Made by a program: the position numbers and the translations under genes
DNA from: Malus domestica
Lineage: Eukaryota; Streptophyta; Magnoliopsida; Rosales; Rosaceae
DNA: 64,000 bases
NCBI RefSeq assembly: GCF_042453785.1
Contig: NC_091665.1
Location: 25,015,501-25,079,500, forward strand
Direction of reading: 5' to 3'
The notes under the pieces: model-generated
Databases searched by the model: none
Told to the model about the DNA's origin: nothing
The model's input: only the letters and a program-made list of their open reading frames with translations
Part shown: positions 44,864 to 55,139 of the stretch, piece by piece
Layout: every line of letters begins with the position of its first letter
Numbering within the stretch: position 1 is the stretch's first letter

Positions 44864-46033
44864 ATGGACGCTCTCTTCGTCAACCAGTACTCCATCTCCG
44901 GCCTCAGACTCTCCCCAAGCCTCACCACCACCACCTCCTCATTCCCTCCCCAATCCTTCCACCGCCTTAAACCCACCACCTACACCACCACCAAGCCCAC
45001 CACCCTCATAACCGTCTCCGCCATCCAAAACCAACAACAAACCCAATCCATCGAAACCCATAACCCACTTCCGCTCCCAGATGCCAATGAACCCGACGAA
45101 AACGACGAATCCTACGGAGAGGTAGACAAAATCATCGGAAGCAGAGCGCTGGTGGGCGGCAAGGGGATGCAGTACTTAATTTCCTGGAAAGACGGCCATT
45201 CGCCGTCGTGGGTCCCGTCGGGTTCCATTGCGAAGGACGTGGTGGCGGAGTACGAGAACCCGTGGTGGACCGCCGCCAAAAATGCTGACGAATCCGCACT
45301 GAGTCAGCTCATAGCTGCCGAGGACGACTCGCGCGACGTTGACGCCGTTGACGGGGATGGCCGCACTGCTCTCATATTCGTCTCGGGTCTCGGGTCGGAG
45401 CAGTGCGTTCGGGTTCTGGCCGAGGCCGGAGCCGATTTGAACCACCGCGATAACGGCGGGGGACTAACAGCGTTACATATGGCTGCTGGTTATGTCCGTC
45501 CTGGTGTCGTCAAATTATTGGTGGAGCTGGGTGCGGATCCCGAAGTGGAGGACGAGAGGGGGCGGAAGCCGTTGGATTTGGCGCGGGAGATACTCAAAAC
45601 GACGCCGCAGGGGAACCCGATGCACTTTGCGAGGCGGTTGGGGTTGGAGGCCGTGATTAGGGAGCTAGAGAGGGTAATATTCGAGTACGCGGAGGTGCAG
45701 GAGTTGCTGGAGAAGCGCGGGAAAGGGGGTCGCACGGAGTATTTGGTCAAATGGAAGGACGGCGGAGATAACGAGTGGGTCAACGCAAAGCTAATCGGCG
45801 AGGATCTGGTGGCGGACTACGAGGCGGGGCTCGAGTACGCGGTGGCGGAAGGGGTGGTGGGAAAGAGAGTTGGGGATGAAGGGAAGCTGGAGTACTTGGT
45901 GAAATGGACGGATATAGATGAGGCCACGTGGGAGCCGGAGGAGAATGTTGATCCTGATTTGATCAAGGAGTTTGTGGAGGCCCAAAATTCAAGTGGGCCG
46001 GGTAATGTGGAGGAGGCCCAATTGGGAAAGTAG
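44864..46033 (+). CDS. CAO: Chloroplast signal recognition particle 43 kDa protein
   Basis: A single exon of 389 residues. The N-terminal ~52 residues are Ser/Thr/Pro-rich without acidic runs, a chloroplast transit peptide, with possible cleavage near TVSA. Then come chromodomain 1 (~84-132, [20 protein letters not shown]), ankyrin repeats (~134-270, [28 protein letters not shown]), chromodomain 2 (~274-322, [14 protein letters not shown]) and chromodomain 3 (~326-374, [19 protein letters not shown]). This domain order is unique to cpSRP43 (Arabidopsis CAO). In the stroma it pairs with cpSRP54 and chaperones light-harvesting chlorophyll proteins to the thylakoid ALB3 translocase. Length and intronless structure agree with the family. 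It is strikingly GC-rich compared with flanking DNA. Confidence 0.97.
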   Translation: MDALFVNQYSISGLRLSPSLTTTTSSFPPQSFHRLKPTTYTTTKPTTLITVSAIQNQQQTQSIETHNPLPLPDANEPDENDESYGEVDKIIGSRALVGGKGMQYLISWKDGHSPSWVPSGSIAKDVVAEYENPWWTAAKNADESALSQLIAAEDDSRDVDAVDGDGRTALIFVSGLGSEQCVRVLAEAGADLNHRDNGGGLTALHMAAGYVRPGVVKLLVELGADPEVEDERGRKPLDLAREILKTTPQGNPMHFARRLGLEAVIRELERVIFEYAEVQELLEKRGKGGRTEYLVKWKDGGDNEWVNAKLIGEDLVADYEAGLEYAVAEGVVGKRVGDEGKLEYLVKWTDIDEATWEPEENVDPDLIKEFVEAQNSSGPGNVEEAQLGK

Positions 46034-46418
46034 GATATACTTTTGTTGTGCATCTAATTGAAATGATCACATGGCATAGTTTTGGTGATCAATGTGACCT
46101 CAAGGAAAATGCTATTGTGCAAATTCATGTGTTATGCCACTTTTCTTACACTTCAACTTATGAGTACGTTTTTCCGTACTGTATATGTGAACCGTTGCAT
46201 CCATAATATTAGGCGATATTCGATACTTTACGTGTTAATTTTACGAAAAATTGAGTTACTCAATCTCGAGTTAATCCATATCATGTAACAATGGCGATCA
46301 TAAAAGATGTTAAAGGCCATGGCATAGCATACTAATTTTAGCACATACATTTTTCTGGTAGGAAGTTTGCCACATGCATTTGATTTCACATTTTTTCCCT
46401 ATCTAACATTTAAAAGGG

Positions 46419-46461
<43 letters not shown>

Positions 46462-46679
46462 CACGAGTACAATTTGTTGGAAAAAGTAAATTAGTTAGCT
46501 CTTTGGGTTTTTTTTTTTTTAATTTTATTTTTAAAAGAACAGAATTTGGATTCTTTGCCCCTTAAAATTAGGGTTAGTTATATGTAAATAAGATGTTTGT
46601 AATTCAGTTAGGTGTAAGTCTATCAAGATGTAGTCTTTTTCATTGATGTAACCTTCTTGAAGATTATGTATTATTTATT
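46034..46679. other. cpSRP43 3' region with (AT)n microsatellite
   Basis: No gene. The 3' UTR lies in the first few hundred bases. An (AT)n run of about 18 units is at 46423-46460 and a T-rich tract follows near 46510. Confidence 0.6.
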
Positions 46680-46877
46680 TAATGAGGATCCTCGGTGATC
46701 CTTTAATCATGTCCATTTATCATATAGCGTGCGATAATAAATCATTTTAAATTTTTTTATTTAAAATTGAATAGAAATAATACATGACAAAAACTGGCCG
46801 TACGATTTACAATAAACAGACACGATTAAAGGATCTCTTGAATCCTCATAAAGAGAATCCGGAGAGGATCCTCATTC
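46680..46877. mobile_element. MITE (198 bp), same family as 16505-16709
   Basis: Terminal inverted repeats AATGAGGATCCTC with inner arms GATCCTTTAATCATGTC and its near complement. Flanked by a 9-bp duplication TTATTTATT (46671-46679 and 46878-46886). The core ATAAATCATTTTAAAT and TTTATTTAAAATTGAA matches the copy near 16.6 kb. Confidence 0.85.
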
Positions 46878-46886
46878 TTATTTATT

Positions 46887-47582
46887 CATTTCCAGTCAAT
46901 TAAGTAATATATTTTCACTTTTTTCGTTCATTTGTTTTTCTATTATGTACACTTTGATTTTACGATTATAGGTAACCGTCGGGTAAATTTTTTGGTTTCA
47001 AGTTCGGTTATGGTTATTGGGGTATCCATCCCAAACCCATACCTGAAACTGAACCATTTCATCTGTGAATAAAAAAATATAAAGATTTATTATATGAAAA
47101 GGGGTTGTTAATAATCATGCATTATTAAATATGAAATTAATTATTTACTTTTATATCATTAATAATAGGAATTATATGCTTATAATTTTCAAGAGTGTAA
47201 ATGTTTTCTTAGTAATAATATTACTTATTAGATGCATTGTATCAATTGTATTAATAATAATTTATTTAATATTCTTCATTTAGTTAATGATTGTATTAAT
47301 AACGAGCCCTTAACTTCTTATACTTGAAATAATTTCTAACAGCCGGTTAAATTTCTAACGGTAGTTTAACAACAGAGAAAGTTTATCAAAATCTTGCAAC
47401 GTACGGGTAATAAAGTGTTAAGATTCAAAAAGCAAGAACTAATTAATATACCTTATGAGGTAAAGTTCATACACATGATTTCAATTTAGAATAATCAAAT
47501 CCTCAATCTATTTTCTTTCAAATAATCCAGAAATTAGCTCAGTATAGTATGAGTGAACCCAAATTCCACATACAATAATTTA
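46887..47582. other. AT-rich intergenic DNA
   Basis: No gene, no clear repeat. Sequence is A/T-rich with ATTAATAAT-type stretches around 47.1-47.3 kb. Confidence 0.5.
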
Positions 47583-47736
47583 GGGGGTGTGCTATCTACA
47601 CACCTCCTAAATTTCATTTTCCACACACCCCTCTCAATTTTCGGTCATCAGACCGAATAAATTGAAGAAAATTAAATGACAGAAATTAATCAGAAATGTG
47701 TGAGAAGTAAAAATAGGTGTGTGAATAACATATTCC
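47583..47736. mobile_element. Small MITE (154 bp)
   Basis: The ends GGGGGTGTGCTATCTACACACC and GGTGTGTGAATAACATATTCC are imperfect inverted repeats, flanked by TAATTTA (47576-47582 and 47737-47743). The CACACACC end motifs recall the foldback MITE at 38250 but the arms are more diverged. Confidence 0.7.
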
Positions 47737-47855
47737 TAATTTAGAACTTCCAAACAACAAAGCTTTAAGACAACAGTTTCGTACATGGTCAGAATGATCC
47801 AAACTAGGTATCATATTTACTACAAATATATATCATACTCACAACCGCGTGAATC

Positions 47856-47969
47856 TACTTGACTGTGGTCACGGGTAAGGTGAAATTCCTCATAGCCTCT
47901 CTGGACCCGGAAGGGGTGGATAACCGTGGCTTGCCACAAATTGTTCCTTTTTTTTAAAAGAAAAAAAAA
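47856..47969 (+). mobile_element. SINE-like retroposon with 15-bp target duplication
   Basis: A 114-bp insert ends in a T-rich then A-rich tail (47948-47969). It is flanked by ACAACCGCGTGAATC (47841-47855) and ACAACCGTGTGAATC (47970-47984), one mismatch apart. The body contains CACGGGTAAGGTGAAATTCC and GACCCGGAAGGGGTGG, reminiscent of the 3' half of plant AU/TS SINEs, but the Pol III A and B boxes are not clear, so it is probably 5'-truncated. Confidence 0.65.
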
Positions 47970-47984
47970 ACAACCGTGTGAATC

Positions 47985-49140
47985 AAACTTGAGGTTTCTT
48001 AAAATAAATTTAGCCTTCCAAATTGATGAAATCTAGCCCCTCAAATTGACACAATTTACTAAATTTAGCCTTCCAAAGTTATTTTTGTTCTAATGGTGAG
48101 AGTGGTTAGAAGCTAAAAAAGTGTTACGTGTCTAGTTTTCATTGGCTACCAGTTTTGTCCTAAACTGCCTTCTTAAGGAGTCATGGGCAAGAACTAAGGC
48201 TAATTTGACCTAAGAAGGAGTCTCGAGCTCCAACTAGCCAGGGCCGAATTGGATTCGAAAATAAACAATTCAATTTGTTTCGAACCAATGAACACCCCTA
48301 GCTAGGAAACTCGATCCAATATGAAAATACTTGCTAGCATATGAGATGAATCTGGTATGTAGATGTGGATATGTTTAACCAAACTTGTTAAGAAGAAAAA
48401 GAAAAGGATGGTAAATGAGGAATTGGCCAACTTACTGAGTCAATGACACCTTGCAGGCAGTGGTTGTCAATTTGTCACGCATGCATACATTCATATATTA
48501 CCTGAAATTACTATTTGTCCGACGAAACAAATTATTTTTACCAGCCGGAATACAAACGTTCGTTGGGTAAAACTTGTCAACACTTTGGCTTCTTCAGACG
48601 TTTTTTCCCGACAACAGTAGTTCGACAGGCAAAGTGTCATTCATCGGGTAAAGTTTTCGTGTCAAGTAAAAAAACTTGGCATGTATCATGACATCCTCTG
48701 GGCAATGAACCATTCAGGTTTTGTCGTGCAAATGTATATTTAAGATTTAGGATTTATGGTTTATGATTTGTAGGGCAAAATATACTATTTCGTCAAGTAA
48801 AGGCGAGGGACATTTTGGCATATTCAATTCCTTCAATGATTTTCACAATCTTCAAAATTAATTTTAGTAATCCAACCGTCAAACTCATTTGTATGTACTC
48901 TGAGATCGCATACGCAAAAAATCACCAAAACAAACTTTCAAATTAGGCAACGGGACGAAATCGTTCTACGGTTAGAAATGAAAAATAACAAGTTAACAGT
49001 TATTTTAGCTCTGCAACATGATGATTTTTTTACATCTACACTAATCGACGATAGAAAAATACAACGAACATACCCGATCATCAATTTAAAATATTTACAT
49101 TAGTTGTAAAGTCTAGTTTTAAGTGTTTGGTTTTCCTTAT
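47985..49140. other. Intergenic DNA with decayed transposon-like sequence
   Basis: No gene. Around 48510-48810 are several variants of CGTCGGGTAAA/TCGTCAAGTAAA and TTCGACAGGCAAAG, like the subterminal repeat zones of CACTA-type DNA transposons. No end was found, so this is only a suggestion. Confidence 0.35.
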
Positions 49141-49420
49141 CAAATATTGTAATTGAATCATCACACATGCTTAATCTGGCTTTCGGATATACTCAGATTA
49201 TGGACTGGTGCTGCTAGAGGACATGTTTAAGAAGTGGCACATTTCTTCTCAAATGGTCAAGTGATACATGAACGTTGAAATTTTAATTATTGGTCAACAT
49301 TTATTTCACTGAAATTTCGATGTCTACAAATGCCCCCACTTCAAGGCACGCCATATACATGTGCTTGTCACGTGTAGAAGATGTGTTTTGAAGTCCCTCA
49401 ACGTAGACGCCAATCCAAGA

Positions 49421-49690
49421 GTCGTCAAGGCTTGATCTTGAATTGGCCTGAAAGTTTCTTCAGGGGCCGTTGGGGCTTAATCTTGAATTCGGCTGGAAGA
49501 TTTTCTGGTTTCCTCCCATTGTTGATTTTCCATAGGCTTAATCTTGAACTGGGCTGGAGGGTTTTCTGGTTTCCTCCAAAGGTCCGAACTTACTCCTTTG
49601 ATCTGAAGCTGAATTTGATTCAAGGGTGGTGGACACTTGATCTTGAATCGGACTCGTGATTTCTTCAAGGCTTGATCTTGAATTTAAATG
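49421..49690. repeat. Five-copy GCTTGATCTTGAAT motif array
   Basis: Variants of GGCTTGATCTTGAATT recur near 49429, 49465, 49535, 49629 and 49669. A second motif, GGCTGGA(A/G)G(A/G)TTTTCTGGTTTCC, recurs near 49489 and 49552. This is a diverged short tandem array within the putative LTR. Confidence 0.85.
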
Positions 49691-49806
49691 GGACCACGAG
49701 CGGTTTCACCTAGCAAGTGAGATTCATCTTTGTTCGGGATGAATCAGCACATGTAGTTATTGCATTTGTTGATTATCCACAAGCCTGATGTTTCATTATC
49801 ACTCGT

Positions 49807-50905
49807 CTTATCTATTCTCCAGGCAGATGTGGTACATTCTCTAGAAGTACATCAGCAATTGAAGATGATTACTTGAGAGCAATGTTAGGTAAGCAATCAG
49901 GGAAGGGGTTCCAGGCAGTAGGTTCCTGACTAGAAGCTTGATTCCAAGTGTCGACTGATTTCTCTCATTCTCATTGTCCTGCAGGTCAAGGACAAAGAAA
50001 AGGACATGGAGAAAGCATTATATAAGATACTTTTTTACTTTTGAAGAAGCAGTGGTGATTTGACAGGGTTGCACGGCGAGGCTTTGCTCTTTGGCAACGG
50101 TACCAGTAAAAGACTGTTAAAGCTTCTCGAGCTATTCGATTAGAGTAACGATGGTGGGCTAGAATTTGACTTAGACTTCTCCTTCTAGATTATGCAGTTA
50201 TGCAGGGAAGAGCGTCATGCTTATAGTGATTTGTTCAAGATCATCGTGCCGCATTTTTCTTTGCTTATCTTTTGCATAGCAGAAGTGGTGCGTAACCTTT
50301 TGCATTTAAATGCTCTTTCAGAGCATCACTTCTTAGCAACTCATCCATGCTTGGCAGCTTCAGTGTAAAAAGCCAATATCATATCAACTGTTATGAGGTA
50401 TTTCCTGAGGAAATTTGATACCTAACAACAGTTGAAGACGAGCACTCGAGAGCAATGCTAGGTAAGCAACTAAGCAAAGGTTCCGGGCAATCAATTCCAG
50501 ATCGAAAGTTTGATTTTAGGTTCTGACTGATTGCTTTCTTTCTCATTGTCATGAGGTAAGGGTAAGGGCAAAGGAAAAGACAAGGAAAAAGCATGATATG
50601 AGATACTCTTCGATCTATCACATGTATTGGTTGCGATTGTGTCCACATGCTTCGATCTATCATTTTCACTTGTCTTATCTGTTCTCCAGACATTTGGTAT
50701 CTTCTTCAAAAGTACATCAATAGTTGAAGATGAATGCTTGAGAGCAGTGCTAGGTAAGCAATCAGGTAAGGGGTTCTAGGCAGTTGGATCCAAATTGGAA
50801 GGTTGATTCCAAGTGCCAGTTGATTGCTCCATTTCTTCTTATCCTGCAGGGAAAAACAAGAATAAAGACAAGGACAGCGAGAAAGCATGCTATGAGATAA
50901 TCTTG
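49807..50905 (+). repeat. Three diverged ~200-bp repeats, each with a mini-intron-like core
   Basis: Units lie at about 49807-50030, 50395-50605 and 50666-50905. Each has GTTGAAGATGA...GAGAGCA, then AG|GTAAGCAA, a ~95-bp pyrimidine-ended segment, and CCTGCAG followed by an AAGGACA...GAGAAAGCAT block. The GT...AG segments are 49889-49984, 50462-50555 and 50754-50849. The middle unit has lost the CAG acceptor (ATGAG). The block after the acceptor would encode a short Lys/Asp/Glu-rich peptide. Confidence 0.8.
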
Positions 50906-51390
50906 CTTTCGACCCTAATGATATAAGATACTTTTGCTCTGGTGTAACTTGGTTGAAGAGGTATTTTCAGGGAGGAAGAAAACTGAGTATGTTGAGAAGT
51001 TTGGTTGCAGATGTATTCTTGGCAAGGAAGCAGAGTCAGGCGTTTTGGATGTGTGCCTTGCCATGGAGGATGAAGGTCAACATATATAGGGACTTCATAA
51101 TAACAGGTAGTGGTGCGGATGTGGCCTTGTCACCCACTCTTGTTAGCGATAGCGTTGTAGTTGGAATAGTAAAATTCACGCGTTTTCAACTTTGTTAAAT
51201 ATATTTGACAAAGTTGCACGTGATATCCAATAAGCTGAGATTACGTTTGAAAAGTGCTGACGGACTTTATGCAGGAAAATCTGGCTTTTGAAACTCGACG
51301 AGTGGTGTCTCTTCGATTTTTGAACAAGTTGCTGTGTTGCTTCTCTTTTTATAGAGGTATCGATTGTATTAAAAATGCACACTTTGAAGA

Positions 51391-52050
51391 TTGCTCGTTT
51401 GTGAAGATTCTCTCTACTATGATTTGAGTCTCATAAGTGATGCAGACGAGCCGCGTCAAGATAATATATGGCGCCTGTCCTTCTTATCTTTTAATGGCCA
51501 TCTTACATTTGAAGACTCTACGATGAGGGATGAAATAACAGCTATAGTAGTAGATAGGAACCTCCTTACTTCTAGAGATAATAGGTTTCTTTTAAGACGG
51601 TCTGATGAGTTGGCCGTTCGAGACTCATTAGCTCTCAGTGTTTGGTGTGCGGGCTCTGTGTCCAATATGGGCCAATGCCTACTTGCTTGAACTTGCCAAG
51701 TTGAATCATTGACGACCGATGTGGAAGATCTTAGACAAGAGATCAAACAGCTCAAGTGCGAGAATAGAGAGTTGCACATGCTTGCAAATAATTATTCAAC
51801 GAGCATGAAGAGAAAGTTTGATCAGTTGCAGGAATCTGAAGGTCGGATTCAAAGTGACCATCAAAGGTTCGTGGCTGTATTCCAGAGGCACTTTTTGCCT
51901 TCGCCATATGAAGTTCGACCAAGTATTGAGGCGCCAGATGATCATTCTCTAGTGCCCCATTCTTCTAGAGTTCTGTCTGTGCTGAGGCTTCACGTGAGCA
52001 ACATTTGTGAAGGCTCTTTTTTTTTTTTCTTTCTTTCCTTTTTTTTTTAA
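51391..52050 (+). pseudogene. Antisense coiled-coil ORF of the gypsy element (one internal stop)
   Basis: On the + strand, opposite to the gypsy pol genes, a single frame encodes ~220 residues interrupted by one TGA at 51688-51690. Before the stop it reads RRSDELAVRDSLALSVW; after it comes a heptad-rich segment (LTTDVEDLRQEIKQLKCE, MKRKFDQLQESEG). A RFVAVFQRHFLP block follows. There is no enzymatic motif. It resembles, from general memory, anonymous retroelement ORFs of Rosaceae, which I could not check. The position fits Tat-type antisense ORFs. Function unknown. The tail past ~52010 runs into a T-rich tract. Confidence 0.6.
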
Positions 52051-52589
52051 TTTTTTTAATTTTTAATTTTGGGTTGTTGTTGTTGTTGTATATATTTGTA
52101 ATTTCTTAGAGATATCAATAGACAAGCCCTATTTTATTCAATGTATTATGCTAAATACAAATAAAGCATATATCTGACTATGATACGTTACTTCCCTTTT
52201 TTTTCTTCTTCTTTTTTTTTAATCATAATTTTTGTTTTTAAACAGTGCCTGATGCACCATCTTCCCCCTATTTTCTACTTTTCAATTATTCTGTCGCCAC
52301 CACCCCTTTCCTTTTTCCTGTTCTTTTTACTTGCTAATAGTACCAGCATGCACCCTTTTTTTTTTTTGCATGGTGCCGATGCACCAAGATTTCAAAATTT
52401 TTTAATTTTTTTAATTTTTTTTATGGATGGTGCCTGATGCACCAAATATCTTTTATCATTTATTATTATTATATATATATGTATTTTTTTTCTCTATTTT
52501 TTTATTCCTGAGAATCCAGAAGCATGATTCTTCGACGGAGAAGCGAAGTGGAGAGCATGGGTCTTCCTCGCTGCATCGCATTCTTCTCC

Positions 52590-52758
52590 GCTTGCGGACC
52601 ATTTTCACTTGGTTCTCTGGAGACTATTATTTACATAGTCACCACACTGATGTTGCATATGCGGATCAGTTTCACTTGGGAGACCATTATGCATATATAG
52701 GACTGCACAGTCACTGCACTACATGCCGACTAGTTTCATTTGCAACCGTTGAGACCAT

Positions 52759-52760
<2 letters not shown>
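52590..52760. repeat. Imperfect tandem repeat (about 80-90 bp period)
   Basis: The phrases TTTCACTTGG...GAGACTATTAT, GTTTCACTTGGGAGACCATTAT and GTTTCATTTGCAACCGTTGAGACCATTAT recur in order, each followed by a CACTGCA/CACACTGATG-like spacer. Three diverged copies lead directly into the (CA)n run. Confidence 0.7.

Positions 52761-52761
<1 letters not shown>

Positions 52762-52822
<61 letters not shown>
52762..52822. repeat. (CA)n microsatellite, left part
   Basis: About 30 AC units, broken at its right end by the transposon-like insert at 52823. Confidence 0.97.
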
Positions 52823-52826
<4 letters not shown>

Positions 52827-53488
52827 GGTGGATCCAGGATTTTAGTATAGGATGGTCCTAACTTCTCAAACCCCGAATCAGACCATGATTCCAAATCCAC
52901 TATTTTTTTTCCTCGTGCAACCATGGCAGCAAGGAGAGAAAGGTGGTGCAAGTTGCGACCTGTGATTTAGGGGGTGCAGACGTCATTCCATGGCAAAAAG
53001 AGGGTTAGATATGAGTGGGTAAGGCTAGGTTCGACGGAAGATGTTTTGGCGAAGGGGAGGGCTTAGTGGATGAGAGGTTTTTGCAGACGAGATTTGCGGC
53101 AGACAGCAACATAGGCTTAAAAGGAGAGATTGGCTGTTTGGTTATGGGTGCAGTGTTAGAGTTGGTTGTTTGGTTATAGATTTAGAGAGAGTTGACATGT
53201 GTCTTTTATTTATTGGTGGTCAGTAAAACAATATAGTGACTAGTCAGTGTCTAAATATTGTAATTTTTTAATGGTTTGGCTCAAAACGGTCTCGTATTGG
53301 CCAAGTAATTTGAAACAAAAAGTCATATTATTTCTCTTTCTGTTTTCCAGAAGGTGCTCGGCATCCATGGCCGCTCTTCTCCTTCACCACAACCCATATT
53401 TGGGTGTTCCTTGAAGACTTTCATAGCCACTTTTTTAAGCCTTTGGGTGGTCCTGAGACCACATTGGTCCCTTAATAGATCTGCCCCT

Positions 53489-53489
<1 letters not shown>
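52823..53489. mobile_element. hAT-like non-autonomous transposon inside a (CA)n run
   Basis: The left end CAGTGGTGGATCCAGGA and the right end (reverse complement CAGGGGCAGATCTATTA) form a short imperfect inverted repeat of the CAGTGGCGGA type seen in plant hAT elements. The 667-bp interior is non-coding. Both flanks are (CA)n, so an 8-bp duplication would be ACACACAC-like and cannot be proved. Confidence 0.75.

Positions 53490-53490
<1 letters not shown>

Positions 53491-53519
<29 letters not shown>
53491..53519. repeat. (CA)n microsatellite, right part
   Basis: About 14 AC units, the continuation of the 52762-52822 run on the far side of the inserted element. Confidence 0.95.
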
Positions 53520-53521
<2 letters not shown>

Positions 53522-53972
53522 AGGCACTACACAGCCACCATATTTTTTTGCTGTCTTGCATCCTGACTGCCTTGTAATGCAATCATGTGTTGTTGCTGAC
53601 TATAATTGAGACTGCATGCACTGCTTCATCGCTGCACTGCATTCTCTGCGTCTACCGCCTGCTGAACTCAGTGTTGGACAAAAAGAATGGCTGCAAGTGT
53701 ATGTTTGAACTACAAGGGCGAGTTGTTTTCCACCTCTTCAACCTCTGCAGTTTTCCATGCATATTTATGGGAGTTCGGTTGTGGTGGAGACGAGGCACGA
53801 GTTGTCACGAGTGAGTTACTTGCAGAGGAGAGAGAGCCATTGCTGTGGATGGGAAGAAGAGAAGGTAGTCGCCTAGCAAATTCCTTCGTGCCGCCTTCAT
53901 TCTATGATGCCTATTTGCTTTAAGCAGAGGATGACTTCAATTGTTTGGGTCATGTATATATATCCAATCATC

Positions 53973-53973
53973 A

Positions 53974-54027
<54 letters not shown>
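53973..54027. repeat. Compound (GT)n(AT)n microsatellite
   Basis: About 10 GT units followed by about 17 AT units. A second short AT run is at 54063-54081. Confidence 0.95.
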
Positions 54028-54028
<1 letters not shown>

Positions 54029-54229
54029 AAAGTGATTGTCCTATCACCGCCCATCACCATGTACATATATATATATATATAATGTGTTTATTTGTATATA
54101 ATATATGTGTACCCCACATATGGATTTCTTTGCTGTAGTGCTAGGAATCTTTAATTTTAAAAAGACAGAGCATGGTGCCGGGACTCTCTTAAAGCTTTCA
54201 GAGACGTGGTAGTTGGTGGCGAAGTGAGC

Positions 54230-54710
54230 AGGAAGTTGGTGTATCTGTGCTTTTTGCTGCCTAGTGCTTGTGCAAGAAACTGCAGCGGGACTTCGTTGTG
54301 TAATGCCTTTGGTCACAGTTTTTTGCTTGGTGGTGATGTCGTCGTGCGGTGCAAGAAATTTCTTGCGTAATCGCTGTGAGGTTGCATAGTGCGATTGCGT
54401 AGCATTTTGGTTTTCTTTGCCACTATAGCGTGCCTTGAAGGACCATCCTGTAGCTGCATTCTTTGCCATGCACATTGACATTGCTGCTTGCTGTGGGCTT
54501 TTTTACCGTTACTGTTGGGGCTTGTTGCAATGCGTCACTTTTTACCTTGTGGTGTTGTACAAAAGACTGCAGCGGGGTTTCGTTGTGTAGTGCCTTTTGG
54601 TCACAGTTTTCCCACGGTGGTAACTTTACAGTGCACATTGACCTTGCTGCTTGCTGTGGGCTTTTTGCCACTGCTACTTGGAGCTTATTGCTATCATCCA
54701 TGTTGTGGAG
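54230..54710. repeat. Interleaved duplications in gypsy 3' region
   Basis: Two blocks repeat: ACTGCAGCGG...TTCGTTGTGTA...GGTCACAGTTTT at about 54279 and 54563, and GCACATTGAC(A/C)TTGCTGC followed by TTGCTGTGGGC at about 54471 and 54634. The offsets differ (about 284 and 162 bp), so this is more than one simple tandem duplication. Confidence 0.75.
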
Positions 54711-55139
54711 CACGATGTGGTCCGTGAGGAAGTGGGAGAGGAGATGGAAGCATCATGACTTCAAGGTGTTCTCTTAGAGCGGAAAGCTACACTTTCTCAA
54801 CATCAAGAAGTTATGTCATGCCTAGAGCAAGAGAAAGCCATGGCTATCGAGTTACCTATCTTGTCTTCTACCGATGTGGAGACCTTGAAGACTCTGAAAT
54901 GCCTACTTGAGGATCGTCGCCGTAGTTTTAGGGATATAGCTATTAAGTAATGTCTTCCTTTCTTTGCTTTTTTGCTCACTTTTGTAATAAAGCCTTGCAG
55001 CTAAACCCTTACTTTTTTTTTAAAAAACTAAAGTACTCACATTTTGAATTTGCTCTCTATTCTTCACAGTGTTTGTGTTTTCTTTTGTTGATGACGTGAC
55101 TGTACTTGAAGTTTTGAAGTTTCAAGTTGCCTACATACC

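Larger units (their letters stand above)
49141..55139 (-). mobile_element. Long 3' region and probable LTR of the Tat-type Ty3/gypsy element
   Basis: Lying downstream (in element sense) of integrase, this 6-kb stretch has no host-gene features. It carries ordered repeats, an antisense coiled-coil open frame and many microsatellites. Tat-lineage gypsy elements in other plants (for example Grande and Retand) carry such long 3' regions with antisense ORFs (family knowledge). I could not fix the LTR edges because the matching 5' LTR is missing. The left limit near 49.1 kb is approximate. Confidence 0.55.

Noticed and set aside
49381..49659. Plus-strand frame with repeated Leu-Asn-rich segments
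   Set aside because: It follows the GCTTGATCTTGAAT repeat array; periodic nucleotide repeats explain it better than a protein.
52427..52861. Open frames with poly-His-Thr or poly-Cys-Val
   Set aside because: They translate the (CA)n microsatellite and have no protein character.
54044..54777. Overlapping open frames on both strands in the gypsy 3' region
   Set aside because: Internal duplications produce similar peptides in several frames, and none has a conserved domain. More likely non-coding repeat DNA.
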